A stretch of 10,202 nt of DNA from SIG636 sp045604285 (lineage in GTDB: Bacteria > Bacillota > Clostridia > Oscillospirales > CAG-382): assembly GCA_045604285.1 (NCBI GenBank), contig JAZUNS010000070.1:1-10202 (forward strand). The letters are read 5' to 3'. A program made the translations under genes and the position numbers. Of the stretch, positions 1 to 8,133 are shown one piece after another; position 1 is the stretch's first letter, and the number at the start of each line of letters is the position of its first letter. The notes below the pieces were generated by a model. That model was given only the letters and a program-made list of their open reading frames with translations. It was not told the origin of the DNA and did no database searches.

Positions 1-1
1 A

Positions 2-1531
2 TATTTAAGAGTCGATTTGGCAAGCTATTATCAAAATTCCCAAGGCAATATCGTTGCCGCAGGGGCAGAGGTACCCTCCTTTGTGCTTGCTCCCGATTGG
101 GTGTTGGGCGCTGACGGCTACTATTATTACACAAAGCCCGTGCTTGCAGGTGAAAGTACGCCTAATATGTTGGCGTCGGAAATGACCTTGGTTTATGACG
201 AGGCGGCTAACAAATATCAGGTAGTGGAAATTTTTGCAGAAGCGATTCAGGCCGATCCTACCGATGCGGTAATGTACGCTTGGGGCGTTGATGCAGGCAG
301 TGTTGTAACGGGCATTTCACAAGAAGGCGTTTTGACTGTTCAGGATGGCGTTTACGGGTCCTACGCAAGGACGGCGCAGTATAGAGGGAGCAATGAAATC
401 GCCTCTAACCACAACGGTACCATTAACGACGTAGCTGTTCAGTGGGGAGATGGCTCTTTTACTTCAACTGCTGCGGCAAGTGCATATTTTGATAAATATC
501 ACAGCGGAATTTTGAATGACGGTGTTCTGCCTACCCAAGCTTCAGAAAAACAAACACAATGTATTGTTGAATTTTGGGAGAGCACCACTGACTATGTAAA
601 CGGCGGCACGGTTGCTTCTGACGGTTACGCTTATATATACGTTAAATTGGCGGAAGAAATAGATGTCAAAAGCGTATTGGTTTATGCAACCGACAGAACA
701 GATGCTAACAGCAACCGTCACTTTCCTCCGTCTATTGAGTTTTTTGTTGGTGATTCCGAAAGCGCTACCGCATCGCTGGGTATTTGCAGCGAGGCGCAAG
801 CGCAGACGTATTCCGGCTCTACCGACGGCAAAGTAAAGATCTATAGCGTTTCTACCCCCAAGGCTTATCAAGCTGTCACAGGGACCTACGTAATTCTCAA
901 AATAGATATGACCCACGTAGTCTCTTTTGGTGAGATTGAGGTTTATGGTTTTGGAGCTAATAAAAACGTTACTACCGTAACACAGCTTGTAAACGTAGCT
1001 TCTCAAAGTACCTACAAGGGTGTTAGCTGTGCGGCTAACGGAACGGGTAGCTACGGCGAAGCTAACTGGACGGCTTATCACACCGGTAAGCTTAACGACG
1101 GCGTTACCCCCACGGGATATACAAACACGGTAACCACGGATGTTGAGCTCGTTTACGGCTCTTGGGATGCTATCGGTGCAGGTAGCTGGCAAATAATTTT
1201 CAAACTGCCCGAAAGTATGAAAGTAGCAAAGGTAAACACTTTCTTTAATGATAGGGATGAAACCATTTCTTTTAACCGCGGTTATCCCGCAGCGGGCGAG
1301 TATCTTGTATTTGTAAGCAATTCCGAAAGCACTTCAGGCGCTACAAATATGGGTGCGTTTACGTCTACAAATATTAGCGGTACCTCAGCGTTGAAAAACT
1401 ATGAGGTGAACGGCGACGGCACCGGTAACTACGTTATAATTCAGATATACACAGGCAATACGGATGATGTTGCCGTGGCTATATCCGAGGTCCAGATTTG
1501 GGCGTATCAAGAAGTAGAGGTTGTTCAATAG
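2..1531 (+). CDS. TasA-like SipW-type surface protein with two discoidin-like modules, 5'-truncated by window edge
   Basis: This is the C-terminal 509 residues of a secreted surface protein. The frame is open from the first complete codon, and its first residues (YLRVDLASYYQ) align with YIRVDFATYYQ at residue 82 of the paralog at 8130, so about 80 residues including the signal peptide lie outside the window. The TTG at 17 is therefore not the start. The first ~100 residues form a TasA-like beta domain with the family hallmark WVLGADGYYYY and the later FAEAIQA followed by AW. Two tandem modules of discoidin (F5/8 type C)-like character follow, at about residues 120-318 and 325-509 of the visible part. 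Each carries a YH(S/T)G.LNDG motif (residues 166 and 359) and closes with an E(I/V)x(V/I)(Y/W) strand (residues 311 and 496). There is no C-terminal anchor. The stop is TAG and gene 2 follows 37 bases later. Glycan binding is inferred from the fold type, and the module family assignment is by eye. Confidence 0.8.
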   Translation, partial: YLRVDLASYYQNSQGNIVAAGAEVPSFVLAPDWVLGADGYYYYTKPVLAGESTPNMLASEMTLVYDEAANKYQVVEIFAEAIQADPTDAVMYAWGVDAGSVVTGISQEGVLTVQDGVYGSYARTAQYRGSNEIASNHNGTINDVAVQWGDGSFTSTAAASAYFDKYHSGILNDGVLPTQASEKQTQCIVEFWESTTDYVNGGTVASDGYAYIYVKLAEEIDVKSVLVYATDRTDANSNRHFPPSIEFFVGDSESATASLGICSEAQAQTYSGSTDGKVKIYSVSTPKAYQAVTGTYVILKIDMTHVVSFGEIEVYGFGANKNVTTVTQLVNVASQSTYKGVSCAANGTGSYGEANWTAYHTGKLNDGVTPTGYTNTVTTDVELVYGSWDAIGAGSWQIIFKLPESMKVAKVNTFFNDRDETISFNRGYPAAGEYLVFVSNSESTSGATNMGAFTSTNISGTSALKNYEVNGDGTGNYVIIQIYTGNTDDVAVAISEVQIWAYQEVEVVQ

Positions 1532-1556
1532 ACTCTGCTTATCGTATATTTTCGTT

Positions 1557-1561
1557 GGAGG
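1557..1561 (+). promoter_or_regulatory. Ribosome binding site of the PPETG protein
   Basis: GGAGG sits seven bases before the ATG at 1569. It sets the start there rather than at the in-frame TTG at 1521, which lies inside the end of the preceding gene and has no comparable site. Confidence 0.85.
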
Positions 1562-1568
1562 TAATGTT

Positions 1569-2276
1569 ATGAACAGAACTTTAAAAACTCTGTTAACGTG
1601 TATACTTTGCCTTTCTTTAGCGGTAGCAACGGCTATCAATGCTTCTGCGGCAGGGCTGGTCACTTATGACGGCAACGCAAAAGAATTTATATTTGAACCG
1701 GGCAGCAAGTACTCTCCTACTGACTTGTTTACCGACTTTAAAGGCGTAATGCCGGGGGATAGCATTACCCAGCAGGTCTATATAGTAAACGATCCCGAAC
1801 ACGGCGTAAAGGTAGACATCTACATGCGTGCGTTGGGCCCCACCCCCGAAAACGAGCTTACCGAAAGCTACGTAACGCCCGAAGCTAACGATGCATTCCT
1901 TTCCCAGCTTGACCTTACCGTTACCGTTCGTGACGGGGAAGAGCTGTTTAAAGCCCCCGCTAACGAGACCGACGGTCTTACCGAGTGGGTACTGCTTGGC
2001 ACCTTCTACTCCGGTGCAGAGGTTACTCTTGACGTTACCTTGGACGTGCCCCTCACCCTGGGGAACGAGTATCAAAACGCCATAGGCTTTTTGGATTGGC
2101 AGTTCCGTGTAGAAGAGTTCCCCATAGGTCCCGACGACCCCAAGCCCCCCGAAACCGGCGACGATAACATCATCGTATATTGCGGCATCGCTGCCTGCGT
2201 ATGCGTTGGATGTGTGTTCTTCCTTCTGTTGGGCAAGCGTAGAAGGAACGATGAAGAGGAGCAGGTCATTAGTTAA
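1569..2276 (+). CDS. Small secreted sortase-anchored protein with PPETG signal
   Basis: This 235-residue protein is probably exported by the general secretory route and linked to the cell wall by a sortase. The N-terminus is a Sec signal peptide: NRTLK, a hydrophobic core, then AINASA with cleavage likely near residue 27-28. The mature part (about 29-185) is beta-rich, with VMPGDSITQQVYIVND near residue 60, IYMRALG and, near its end, NAIGFLDWQFRVEEFP. I know this type as a short wall-anchored protein found beside SipW/TasA-type proteins in Clostridia; no biochemical role is established that I can name. Residues 193-197 are PPETG followed by D, a variant of LPxTG with Pro in the first position. 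A hydrophobic segment with four cysteines and the tail KRRR follow. The gene lies 37 bases after gene 1 with no terminator between them, and a terminator follows it, so co-transcription with gene 1 is likely. It is the only protein in the window with a visible wall anchor. Confidence 0.85.
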   Translation: MNRTLKTLLTCILCLSLAVATAINASAAGLVTYDGNAKEFIFEPGSKYSPTDLFTDFKGVMPGDSITQQVYIVNDPEHGVKVDIYMRALGPTPENELTESYVTPEANDAFLSQLDLTVTVRDGEELFKAPANETDGLTEWVLLGTFYSGAEVTLDVTLDVPLTLGNEYQNAIGFLDWQFRVEEFPIGPDDPKPPETGDDNIIVYCGIAACVCVGCVFFLLLGKRRRNDEEEQVIS

Positions 2277-2301
2277 GCGTTTTGCGTAACCAACGGTGTA
2301 C

Positions 2302-2330
2302 TTGCACGCTTAAAGCATATTTGATATTAA
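2302..2330 (+). promoter_or_regulatory. Weak candidate promoter for the beta-helix gene, upstream of the hairpin
   Basis: TTGCAC (2302-2307), a 17-base spacer and TATTAA (2325-2330) preceded by TGA resemble a weak -35 with an extended -10. The -35 matches consensus at only three of six bases. I saw nothing better between the hairpin and the ATG at 2449. If it is real, transcripts would pass through the hairpin at 2345-2386. Readthrough from the upstream operon is the main alternative. Confidence 0.2.
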
Positions 2331-2344
2331 TTTAACAAGCTTTT

Positions 2345-2386
2345 GGCGGGCAAGGAACATGTCTTTGCCCGCCTGCGCTTATTTTT
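2345..2386 (+). terminator. Intrinsic terminator after the PPETG protein gene
   Basis: An 11-bp stem pairs 2345-2355 with 2363-2373 (GGCGGGCAAGG against CTTTGCCCGCC, with one G-T pair) across a 7-base loop. A short spacer and the tract TTATTTTT (2379-2386) follow. It ends the gene 1-gene 2 unit, but it also lies only 62 bases before the start of the beta-helix gene, so it could act as an attenuator for that gene. Confidence 0.75.
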
Positions 2387-2437
2387 AGGTGCTTTTAGCG
2401 CAATTTCGGCGGCTATCCCAATATTTGTTTATTATTT

Positions 2438-2442
2438 GGAGG
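2438..2442 (+). promoter_or_regulatory. Ribosome binding site of the beta-helix gene
   Basis: GGAGG lies six bases before the ATG at 2449. It decides the start against an in-frame GTG at 2389, which abuts the terminator T-tract and would put 20 residues in front of an obvious signal peptide. Confidence 0.85.
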
Positions 2443-2448
2443 CGTTTT

Positions 2449-5400
2449 ATGTTTAAACGTATACTTTCATCCTTGCTATCGGCAACGCTGATAACCGCTG
2501 CAGCCAGCGGAATTTCCGGCGTTGCGACCGATGGGATTTATACAAAAGAAAACTACGTAATAGATGACAGCACGGTTGTTATTCGTGACGGCAAGGTAGT
2601 AAGCGGTGACGCAAGCCTTGTCGATAGCGGTCTTATCGTTATAGAGGATGATGTTGCGACCGATGCAGTAGTTGAAAATACGGTAGTAGAACAGCATGAT
2701 GACTGTTCCGATTCCGTATGCACGGAGCACGATGCACCCGTAGCTGCGCCTACCAACGCCCCCGCAACAGAAGTTGACACCAAAGCTATAACTCCCGACG
2801 TTCCTACAGTAGGCACCAAGGCTACGTATACCGCTCCTGACGGCGTTGCTATGACTTACGATGGTGCTATGAACTTGTGCTCCACTCATAACATTTTCAA
2901 CACGCGCGAATTAACAAGCGGTAATTCTGTTTGGCCGTTTTCTGTTTCGGGTACTTGCAATTATAGCACTAGCTGCACAAAATCTGCAGTGGCGTATTCT
3001 TATTTCCGCCCTAAAAGCGGCGAAGCTGCATCGGTTAGCGTTGTTAATGTTAATGGCGCTAATTTGGCTGTCATTTGCACAAACGGCAACTATGCACTCC
3101 GTAGAAATGAAGATGAGTATGATAGACCGTTAACCGGCCCGATGTTTAATTTGAAAAGCGGGCGTTTGATTCTTGACGGACAGAGCGATTATTTGACGGT
3201 TACCGGTCGAAATGCACCTGATGTAGTAAATTCTATTATCACGATGTCGGGCGGCACTTTGCTTATTAATAAAACAAAGCTTTTAAATAATAACAATACT
3301 TCTAAAAACGGTGGCGCTATCAGAGCTACCGGCGGCACTATAAAAATTACAAACTCTACCATAGATAATTGTCATGCAGTTAATGGCGGCGCTATCCACG
3401 TTAGCGGTAGTTGCACGATAACTCTTACCAACGTTACTATTTCCAACTGTTCTGCTAAGGGAGGTTCCGGCGGCGGCCTTTACGTTGGCAGCGATTCTAC
3501 TCTCCATTTCAACAGCAGTGATATAAGAACTTGTTCTGCATCGAACGGCGGCGGCATTCGTGTTGAAAACGGCACCTTTAATTTAAACAGCGGCACCATA
3601 GGCGGCAGTGCAGATTATGCAAACACCGCAACCACCAGTGGCGCAGGCGTGTACCTTGGCCCTTCCTCTGCAGCAGGAACCACCGTTTTTAAAATGAGCG
3701 GTGGTGAGGTATCTTACAACGTAAACAGCGGCGGTAACGGCGGCGGGATTTGGTGCGGTGCCGTTAAGACCTTTTCAATAACCGGCGGCACCATCACCGA
3801 AAACCAAACTACCGTAAAGAACGGCGCAGGCATTTTCTTTAACCGATCATTGGTTAACGCCGCAAATATAACGGGGTGCACTATTTCAAATAACAAATCC
3901 CCTAAAGAAGGCGGCGGCGGTATATATATCGGCAATAACAGCGGTGCGGGAACAGGCGGCCTTACCATTAACATCGGCAACAGCACCACCACTACTACCA
4001 TATCGGGCAACACCGGGGTGTGGGGCGCCGGTATATATGTGTATACCGAATCGGCAGCTCCGGTAAACTTAAACGTCAATAACGTAAGCATAACTAACAA
4101 TATTGCTACGGCAGAGGGCGGCGGCATTTACGTCGTTAATTCTGCTAATGCATTAAGAACGTTTGAAGTAAATAACTGCACCTTGACCGGCAATCAAGGT
4201 ACCTTAGGCGGCGGCATTTACGTTGCACCTTCAACCTACGGCACTCTTGATTTTTCCAATAGCACTTTTACCAATTGTTCGGCAACCGCAAAGTATGGCG
4301 GCGGCGTTTGCATTGATGGTGAAACAGGAGTGTTAAAGGCAAGCTCCATAGTTTTGGATGGCTGTGATTTTAACACTTGTTTTGCGACCGCCCCCAACAG
4401 TTCCCGTAGCGAGGGCGGCGCTATATACGTAGGTGGTCTGATATCCTCCATCAGCTGGAACGGCGGTTCTGCCGTTGGATGTGAAGCAGGCGCAGGCTCT
4501 GCCATAATGGTAAACGGCGACGGTGTTGCCTACAACCTGCAAAAGCTAAACGGCGGCACTTTAGTTACCCACGCTACTGCCATTTCTAATTTCGATATAA
4601 GAAACGTTAATTTTGAAGGTAATGAAAATAATTACACGGGCACCGGTGCTGCCTATGGCGCAGCCATAAAAACCGAAGGTAAGGTTGCCCTTGTTATGAG
4701 GCTTACAGGCTGTACCTTCAACGGCAACCAAAATAACAATATAAACGGCACCGCTATCAACGGCGGCGGTATTTACTGGAATGCCGGTACCAGCTATAAA
4801 AACGGCGAGGTGTACAGCGGTTCTTCCGCTACTAAAAGCTATGATGCGGCGTATTACGTTGAAGCCTCTGCACTCTATATAGACGGTTGCCAATTTTATG
4901 ATAATCAAGTAAACAACGCAGGCTCTAACGGTGGTTCCGGCAGCGGCGGCGGTATATATAACGAAGCAACCATAGTTATTACCAATTCTGCTTTCCACAA
5001 CAATTCTGCCGTAGGCAGAGGCGGCGGCATCGCAATGCAGAATTACAGCAATACAAACGGTAAGCTGCCCGACGACTTGTCCTTGACCTTGGATGACACC
5101 GTTTCTTTCTTTGAAAACACTGCCCAGCGTGGCGGCGCAATCAGCTTCCATTGCAGAAGTGCTGCAAACCTGGACCCGGGCTATAAGATACCTTTTAAGC
5201 TTGTGCTTGAGGGTTCCAAAATTTATAATAACTACGCAAGCATTGAGGGCGGCGGTATATATTTCTACAGCGAAGAAAACAGCAACGATTATTTTGAATA
5301 CGGTATAGAGCTTAAAGAAGGTCAGATCTACAACAACAAAGCGGGCTATACCTACGTTAACGGTGTAGAAACAAAGTTGACTGCAGGCTATGGCGGTGCG

Positions 5401-8133
5401 ATCTACGCATCCTCCTTCAATAAGGCTTACACCATAAACATTACAGGCGGTACCATTGGCGGCTATTTCGGTGCCGACGGCGCAAAGACCCCTAACGAAG
5501 CCGTTACCAACGGCGGCGCTATTTGCTTAATGACTCCTTACCTCACCCTTAACATGACGGGCGGTGAGATTTCCGAAAACATTGCAGGCGCAGACGGCGG
5601 CGGCATTTATGCCAACGAAAGCAGCGCAACCTTTACCGGCGGTTCAATCCTTTACAATACTGCCAATAGGGGCGGCGGCGTGTTTATTGACAACAAAGGC
5701 ACGTTAACCATGAACCCCGCACAAAGCACAGATTCTTCCGGTAACCCCGTTACCACCCGCGTTTCCGTTAGCCGTAACGTTGCTTATTCCGGCGGCGGCG
5801 GTATCTTCCTTAACGATGAAGGCGCATCTGCCACCATTAAAGACGGTGTAATTTCATATAACCGTGCATTGGGTACAAACGGCGGTACGGGCAACGGCGG
5901 CGGTATTGCTACGTGGAAAGGTACCGTTTCCATCCAGGGCGGTGAGCTTTACGGTAATGAGGCACTCCAAAACGGTGGCGCTATAATGGCGTCCTCCTCA
6001 CCCGCAACGGTTACCATCACCGGCGGTACCATAGGCAGCGATACGGATGCAGAGCTGGCTAACAAGGCTGCTCGCGGCGGCGGTGTGGCTGTTCAAAGCG
6101 GTGCAGAGTTCTCCCTTTCCGACGGTTGCATCGGCTACAACAAGGCTTTGATCACTACCGATGAAAGGCTTGTTCTAAACGATACTAATACCGGCCTTGG
6201 CGGCGGTGTTTACGTTCATCAAAGCAATGCCGATATTACCGGTGGTACTATCGTGGGCAACAGGGCAGACAATAACGGCGGCGGTATCTACGTTTACAGC
6301 TCCGATAACACCCGCGGCGTTATCTTCTCCGGCGGTACGATTGGTGAAAAAGCTGACGGTACTGCCATACCCAATATCGCCAATTACGGCGGCGGCGTTT
6401 ACGTATTAAGCGCAAAGTTCTCTATGACCAAGGATGAGGGCGTTGCAGGCGCCATATCTCACAACGTTGCGATTGTGGATGGCGGCGGTCTTTACGTTTC
6501 TCTCACCTCGGTAAGTATAGCCGGCGATATTTCCGACAACATTGCCCGTCACAACGGCGGCGGTGTTTACCTTGAAAAAGCGGCTATCGACCTTGAGGGT
6601 AATATATCTAATAACAAAGCCGGCTATGCCATTACGGTTGACGGTGAAGAGGCTGTTGACGGTCAGGGCGACGGCGGCGGCATTTATATTTACGAAAGCT
6701 TCCACGATAATACCGTTAACGAAACCGTTATTAACGGCACCGTAAGCGATAATATCGCTAACAACAACGGCGGCGGTATTTATGCAGTTTACGGCAGCAG
6801 CACCGATGACGTTACGGTACAGCTTAACGGCTCGTTAACCGACAATACCGCAAAGCAATCCGGCGGCGGTGCATATATAACCGGCGGCATTAAGTTTACC
6901 ATGGCCAAGCAGGCTGCTCGCTCTTCCGAGGTTAACTCTTTAAGCGGCAACGTTGCAACCGAAGGCAACGGCGGCGGTGTTGCGGCGTACGATAATTCCG
7001 TAGCGACACTTTCCGGCGGTTTAATCGAAAACAACAGCGCACTTAACGGTTTTGGCGGCGGCGTTTATGCAAACAGATCCACCGTTACCATTTCCGGTAG
7101 TGATATTACTAAAAACAACGCTAAAAACGGCGGCGGCGTTGCCGTTACCCAGGGCGGTGACCTGGTTATGACCGGCGGCTTCCTTCGTTATAACAACGCA
7201 AAGGGTATGCCCGATGATACCGTAACAACGTCCTACCATCTGGATTCTACCTTGGCAGGCGTTGGCGGCGGCATCTATCTCAGCAACGGCGTAGATGCAG
7301 AGCTCCTCAGCTCTTACGAGCTTACCGGCGAAACCTACGGTATCTACGGTAACCTGGCAGACTTTGCGGCAGACGACGTATTTGCCAACGGCGTTAATAC
7401 AAAGCTTAAGCTTCCTGCTGCTTTGTCTATGAAGCTGGCAGGCACCGAGTTTGAACGTGCAACGGGTTGGTTTGAGGACTATGCTACCGACGATACCCGT
7501 TACAGCGACGGCCTTAACGGCAACTCTTACATCGGCGGCGCCCGTTATAAGCAGACCGAAAGAACGGTTATTGCCTACGTAAATGCCGAAGATGCAGGCG
7601 AACACGCAACGGATACCATGGTTTATATCAATACCGCTAATACCTACGTGTGCTTGACCCTTGGTGTTGCCAAGGCGGGCTACGGTGAGATTACCATTAT
7701 TAAAAGCGGTGAAAATATCGACCCCGAGCAGGTGTTCCTGTTTAAGATAATCGGCATCAGCGAGGCGGACAACAAGCGTATTGAGCTTAGCGTTACCATT
7801 AAGGGAACCGGTGCTGTTACCATAACCGACGTTCCCGACGGTAGCTACACCGTTACCGAGGTTGCGGATTGGTCATGGCGTTATAAGCTTACGGGCATAA
7901 AGGTTACCAACGGAACCATCAAGCTTAACGATTGCTGCGGCAACATCACCGTAGGCTATGCCGATGCGTCCCCCGATATTGAATTTATCAACGCCTTTGA
8001 TAGGGATCCCTGGCTTGACGGCAACAGCAGTGTTGTTGTTAACAGGGCAGGCGCTTCTCCCATAAATACGTTGCCTGAAGCGGCTGTGGCACAGTTTGTA
8101 GCAGATCTGCCCAGGAAGGAGGATTTGATTTGA
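2449..8133 (+). CDS. Giant secreted beta-helix adhesin-like protein with about 40 GGGIY-type repeats and a CnaB/SpaA-like C-terminal domain
   Basis: This 1,894-residue protein starts with a Sec signal peptide (MFKRILSSLLSATLITAAAS, residues 1-20). An acidic, Thr/Ala/Pro-rich region of about 100 residues with a few cysteines follows, then a non-repetitive stretch that probably caps the helix. From residue 287 to about 1611 there are some 40 copies of a motif of the form N-G-G-G-I-Y-V, on average every 33 residues, each followed by runs such as ITGGTI..N and separated by Asn-rich turns. This is the pattern of right-handed parallel beta-helix proteins of the Pmp/adhesin type, so a long rigid stalk is expected. 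Residues about 1745-1850 form a CnaB/SpaA-like (prealbumin-like) domain with Lys1752 in ITIIKSG, Glu1804 in YTVTEV and Asn1848 in FINAF, the positions expected for an internal isopeptide bond. A WLDG segment and a hydrophilic tail end the protein, with no sortase motif or membrane helix. The stop overlaps the next start, so the two proteins are probably made together. Ligand unknown. Confidence 0.88.
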   Translation: MFKRILSSLLSATLITAAASGISGVATDGIYTKENYVIDDSTVVIRDGKVVSGDASLVDSGLIVIEDDVATDAVVENTVVEQHDDCSDSVCTEHDAPVAAPTNAPATEVDTKAITPDVPTVGTKATYTAPDGVAMTYDGAMNLCSTHNIFNTRELTSGNSVWPFSVSGTCNYSTSCTKSAVAYSYFRPKSGEAASVSVVNVNGANLAVICTNGNYALRRNEDEYDRPLTGPMFNLKSGRLILDGQSDYLTVTGRNAPDVVNSIITMSGGTLLINKTKLLNNNNTSKNGGAIRATGGTIKITNSTIDNCHAVNGGAIHVSGSCTITLTNVTISNCSAKGGSGGGLYVGSDSTLHFNSSDIRTCSASNGGGIRVENGTFNLNSGTIGGSADYANTATTSGAGVYLGPSSAAGTTVFKMSGGEVSYNVNSGGNGGGIWCGAVKTFSITGGTITENQTTVKNGAGIFFNRSLVNAANITGCTISNNKSPKEGGGGIYIGNNSGAGTGGLTINIGNSTTTTTISGNTGVWGAGIYVYTESAAPVNLNVNNVSITNNIATAEGGGIYVVNSANALRTFEVNNCTLTGNQGTLGGGIYVAPSTYGTLDFSNSTFTNCSATAKYGGGVCIDGETGVLKASSIVLDGCDFNTCFATAPNSSRSEGGAIYVGGLISSISWNGGSAVGCEAGAGSAIMVNGDGVAYNLQKLNGGTLVTHATAISNFDIRNVNFEGNENNYTGTGAAYGAAIKTEGKVALVMRLTGCTFNGNQNNNINGTAINGGGIYWNAGTSYKNGEVYSGSSATKSYDAAYYVEASALYIDGCQFYDNQVNNAGSNGGSGSGGGIYNEATIVITNSAFHNNSAVGRGGGIAMQNYSNTNGKLPDDLSLTLDDTVSFFENTAQRGGAISFHCRSAANLDPGYKIPFKLVLEGSKIYNNYASIEGGGIYFYSEENSNDYFEYGIELKEGQIYNNKAGYTYVNGVETKLTAGYGGAIYASSFNKAYTINITGGTIGGYFGADGAKTPNEAVTNGGAICLMTPYLTLNMTGGEISENIAGADGGGIYANESSATFTGGSILYNTANRGGGVFIDNKGTLTMNPAQSTDSSGNPVTTRVSVSRNVAYSGGGGIFLNDEGASATIKDGVISYNRALGTNGGTGNGGGIATWKGTVSIQGGELYGNEALQNGGAIMASSSPATVTITGGTIGSDTDAELANKAARGGGVAVQSGAEFSLSDGCIGYNKALITTDERLVLNDTNTGLGGGVYVHQSNADITGGTIVGNRADNNGGGIYVYSSDNTRGVIFSGGTIGEKADGTAIPNIANYGGGVYVLSAKFSMTKDEGVAGAISHNVAIVDGGGLYVSLTSVSIAGDISDNIARHNGGGVYLEKAAIDLEGNISNNKAGYAITVDGEEAVDGQGDGGGIYIYESFHDNTVNETVINGTVSDNIANNNGGGIYAVYGSSTDDVTVQLNGSLTDNTAKQSGGGAYITGGIKFTMAKQAARSSEVNSLSGNVATEGNGGGVAAYDNSVATLSGGLIENNSALNGFGGGVYANRSTVTISGSDITKNNAKNGGGVAVTQGGDLVMTGGFLRYNNAKGMPDDTVTTSYHLDSTLAGVGGGIYLSNGVDAELLSSYELTGETYGIYGNLADFAADDVFANGVNTKLKLPAALSMKLAGTEFERATGWFEDYATDDTRYSDGLNGNSYIGGARYKQTERTVIAYVNAEDAGEHATDTMVYINTANTYVCLTLGVAKAGYGEITIIKSGENIDPEQVFLFKIIGISEADNKRIELSVTIKGTGAVTITDVPDGSYTVTEVADWSWRYKLTGIKVTNGTIKLNDCCGNITVGYADASPDIEFINAFDRDPWLDGNSSVVVNRAGASPINTLPEAAVAQFVADLPRKEDLI
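3307..7290 (+). repeat. Beta-helix coil repeats (about 40 GGGIY-type units)
   Basis: Counting by eye gives 40 units with a core of GG(G/A)(I/V)(Y or other), most often preceded by N, E, D, R or Y. The units are degenerate, not identical: the first and last are NGGAIRATGG and VGGGIYLSNG. Several in the first half have lost a glycine (SGAGVY, NGAGIF, WGAGIY, AGSAIM, YGAAIK), while those in the second half are more regular. At DNA level the cores are mostly GGCGGCGGT or GGCGGCGGC preceded by AAC, which gives short repeated tracts able to misalign. Confidence 0.85.
8116..8122 (+). promoter_or_regulatory. Ribosome binding site of the SipW-type protein, inside the end of the beta-helix gene
   Basis: AAGGAGG lies seven bases before the TTG at 8130 and inside the last codons of the beta-helix gene (reading RKEDLI). 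This near-perfect site supports the non-ATG start and suggests translational coupling. Confidence 0.85.

Noticed and set aside
542..1192. A 216-codon open frame on the minus strand
   Set aside because: It lies antisense to a clear surface-protein gene, and its product has no recognisable domain or upstream signal; it reflects codon bias of the + strand gene.
17..1531. A complete gene starting at the TTG at 17
   Set aside because: The frame is open to the window edge and the residues before 17 (YLRVD) align with the paralog's YIRVD, so the gene is truncated and this TTG is internal.
1521..1568. An extended N-terminus for the PPETG protein from a TTG at 1521
   Set aside because: It overlaps the end of gene 1, lacks a ribosome binding site and would spoil the signal peptide; GGAGG at 1557 points to the ATG at 1569.
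3307..7290. Regularly spaced repeats as a possible CRISPR array
   Set aside because: The repeats are degenerate, in frame and code for GGGIY-type beta-helix coils within one long reading frame.
4561..7605. Several minus-strand open frames of 80-200 codons inside the beta-helix gene
   Set aside because: Their Ala/Val/Pro-rich sequences are the antisense reading of GGCGGCGGT repeats; they are shadows of the repeat codons.
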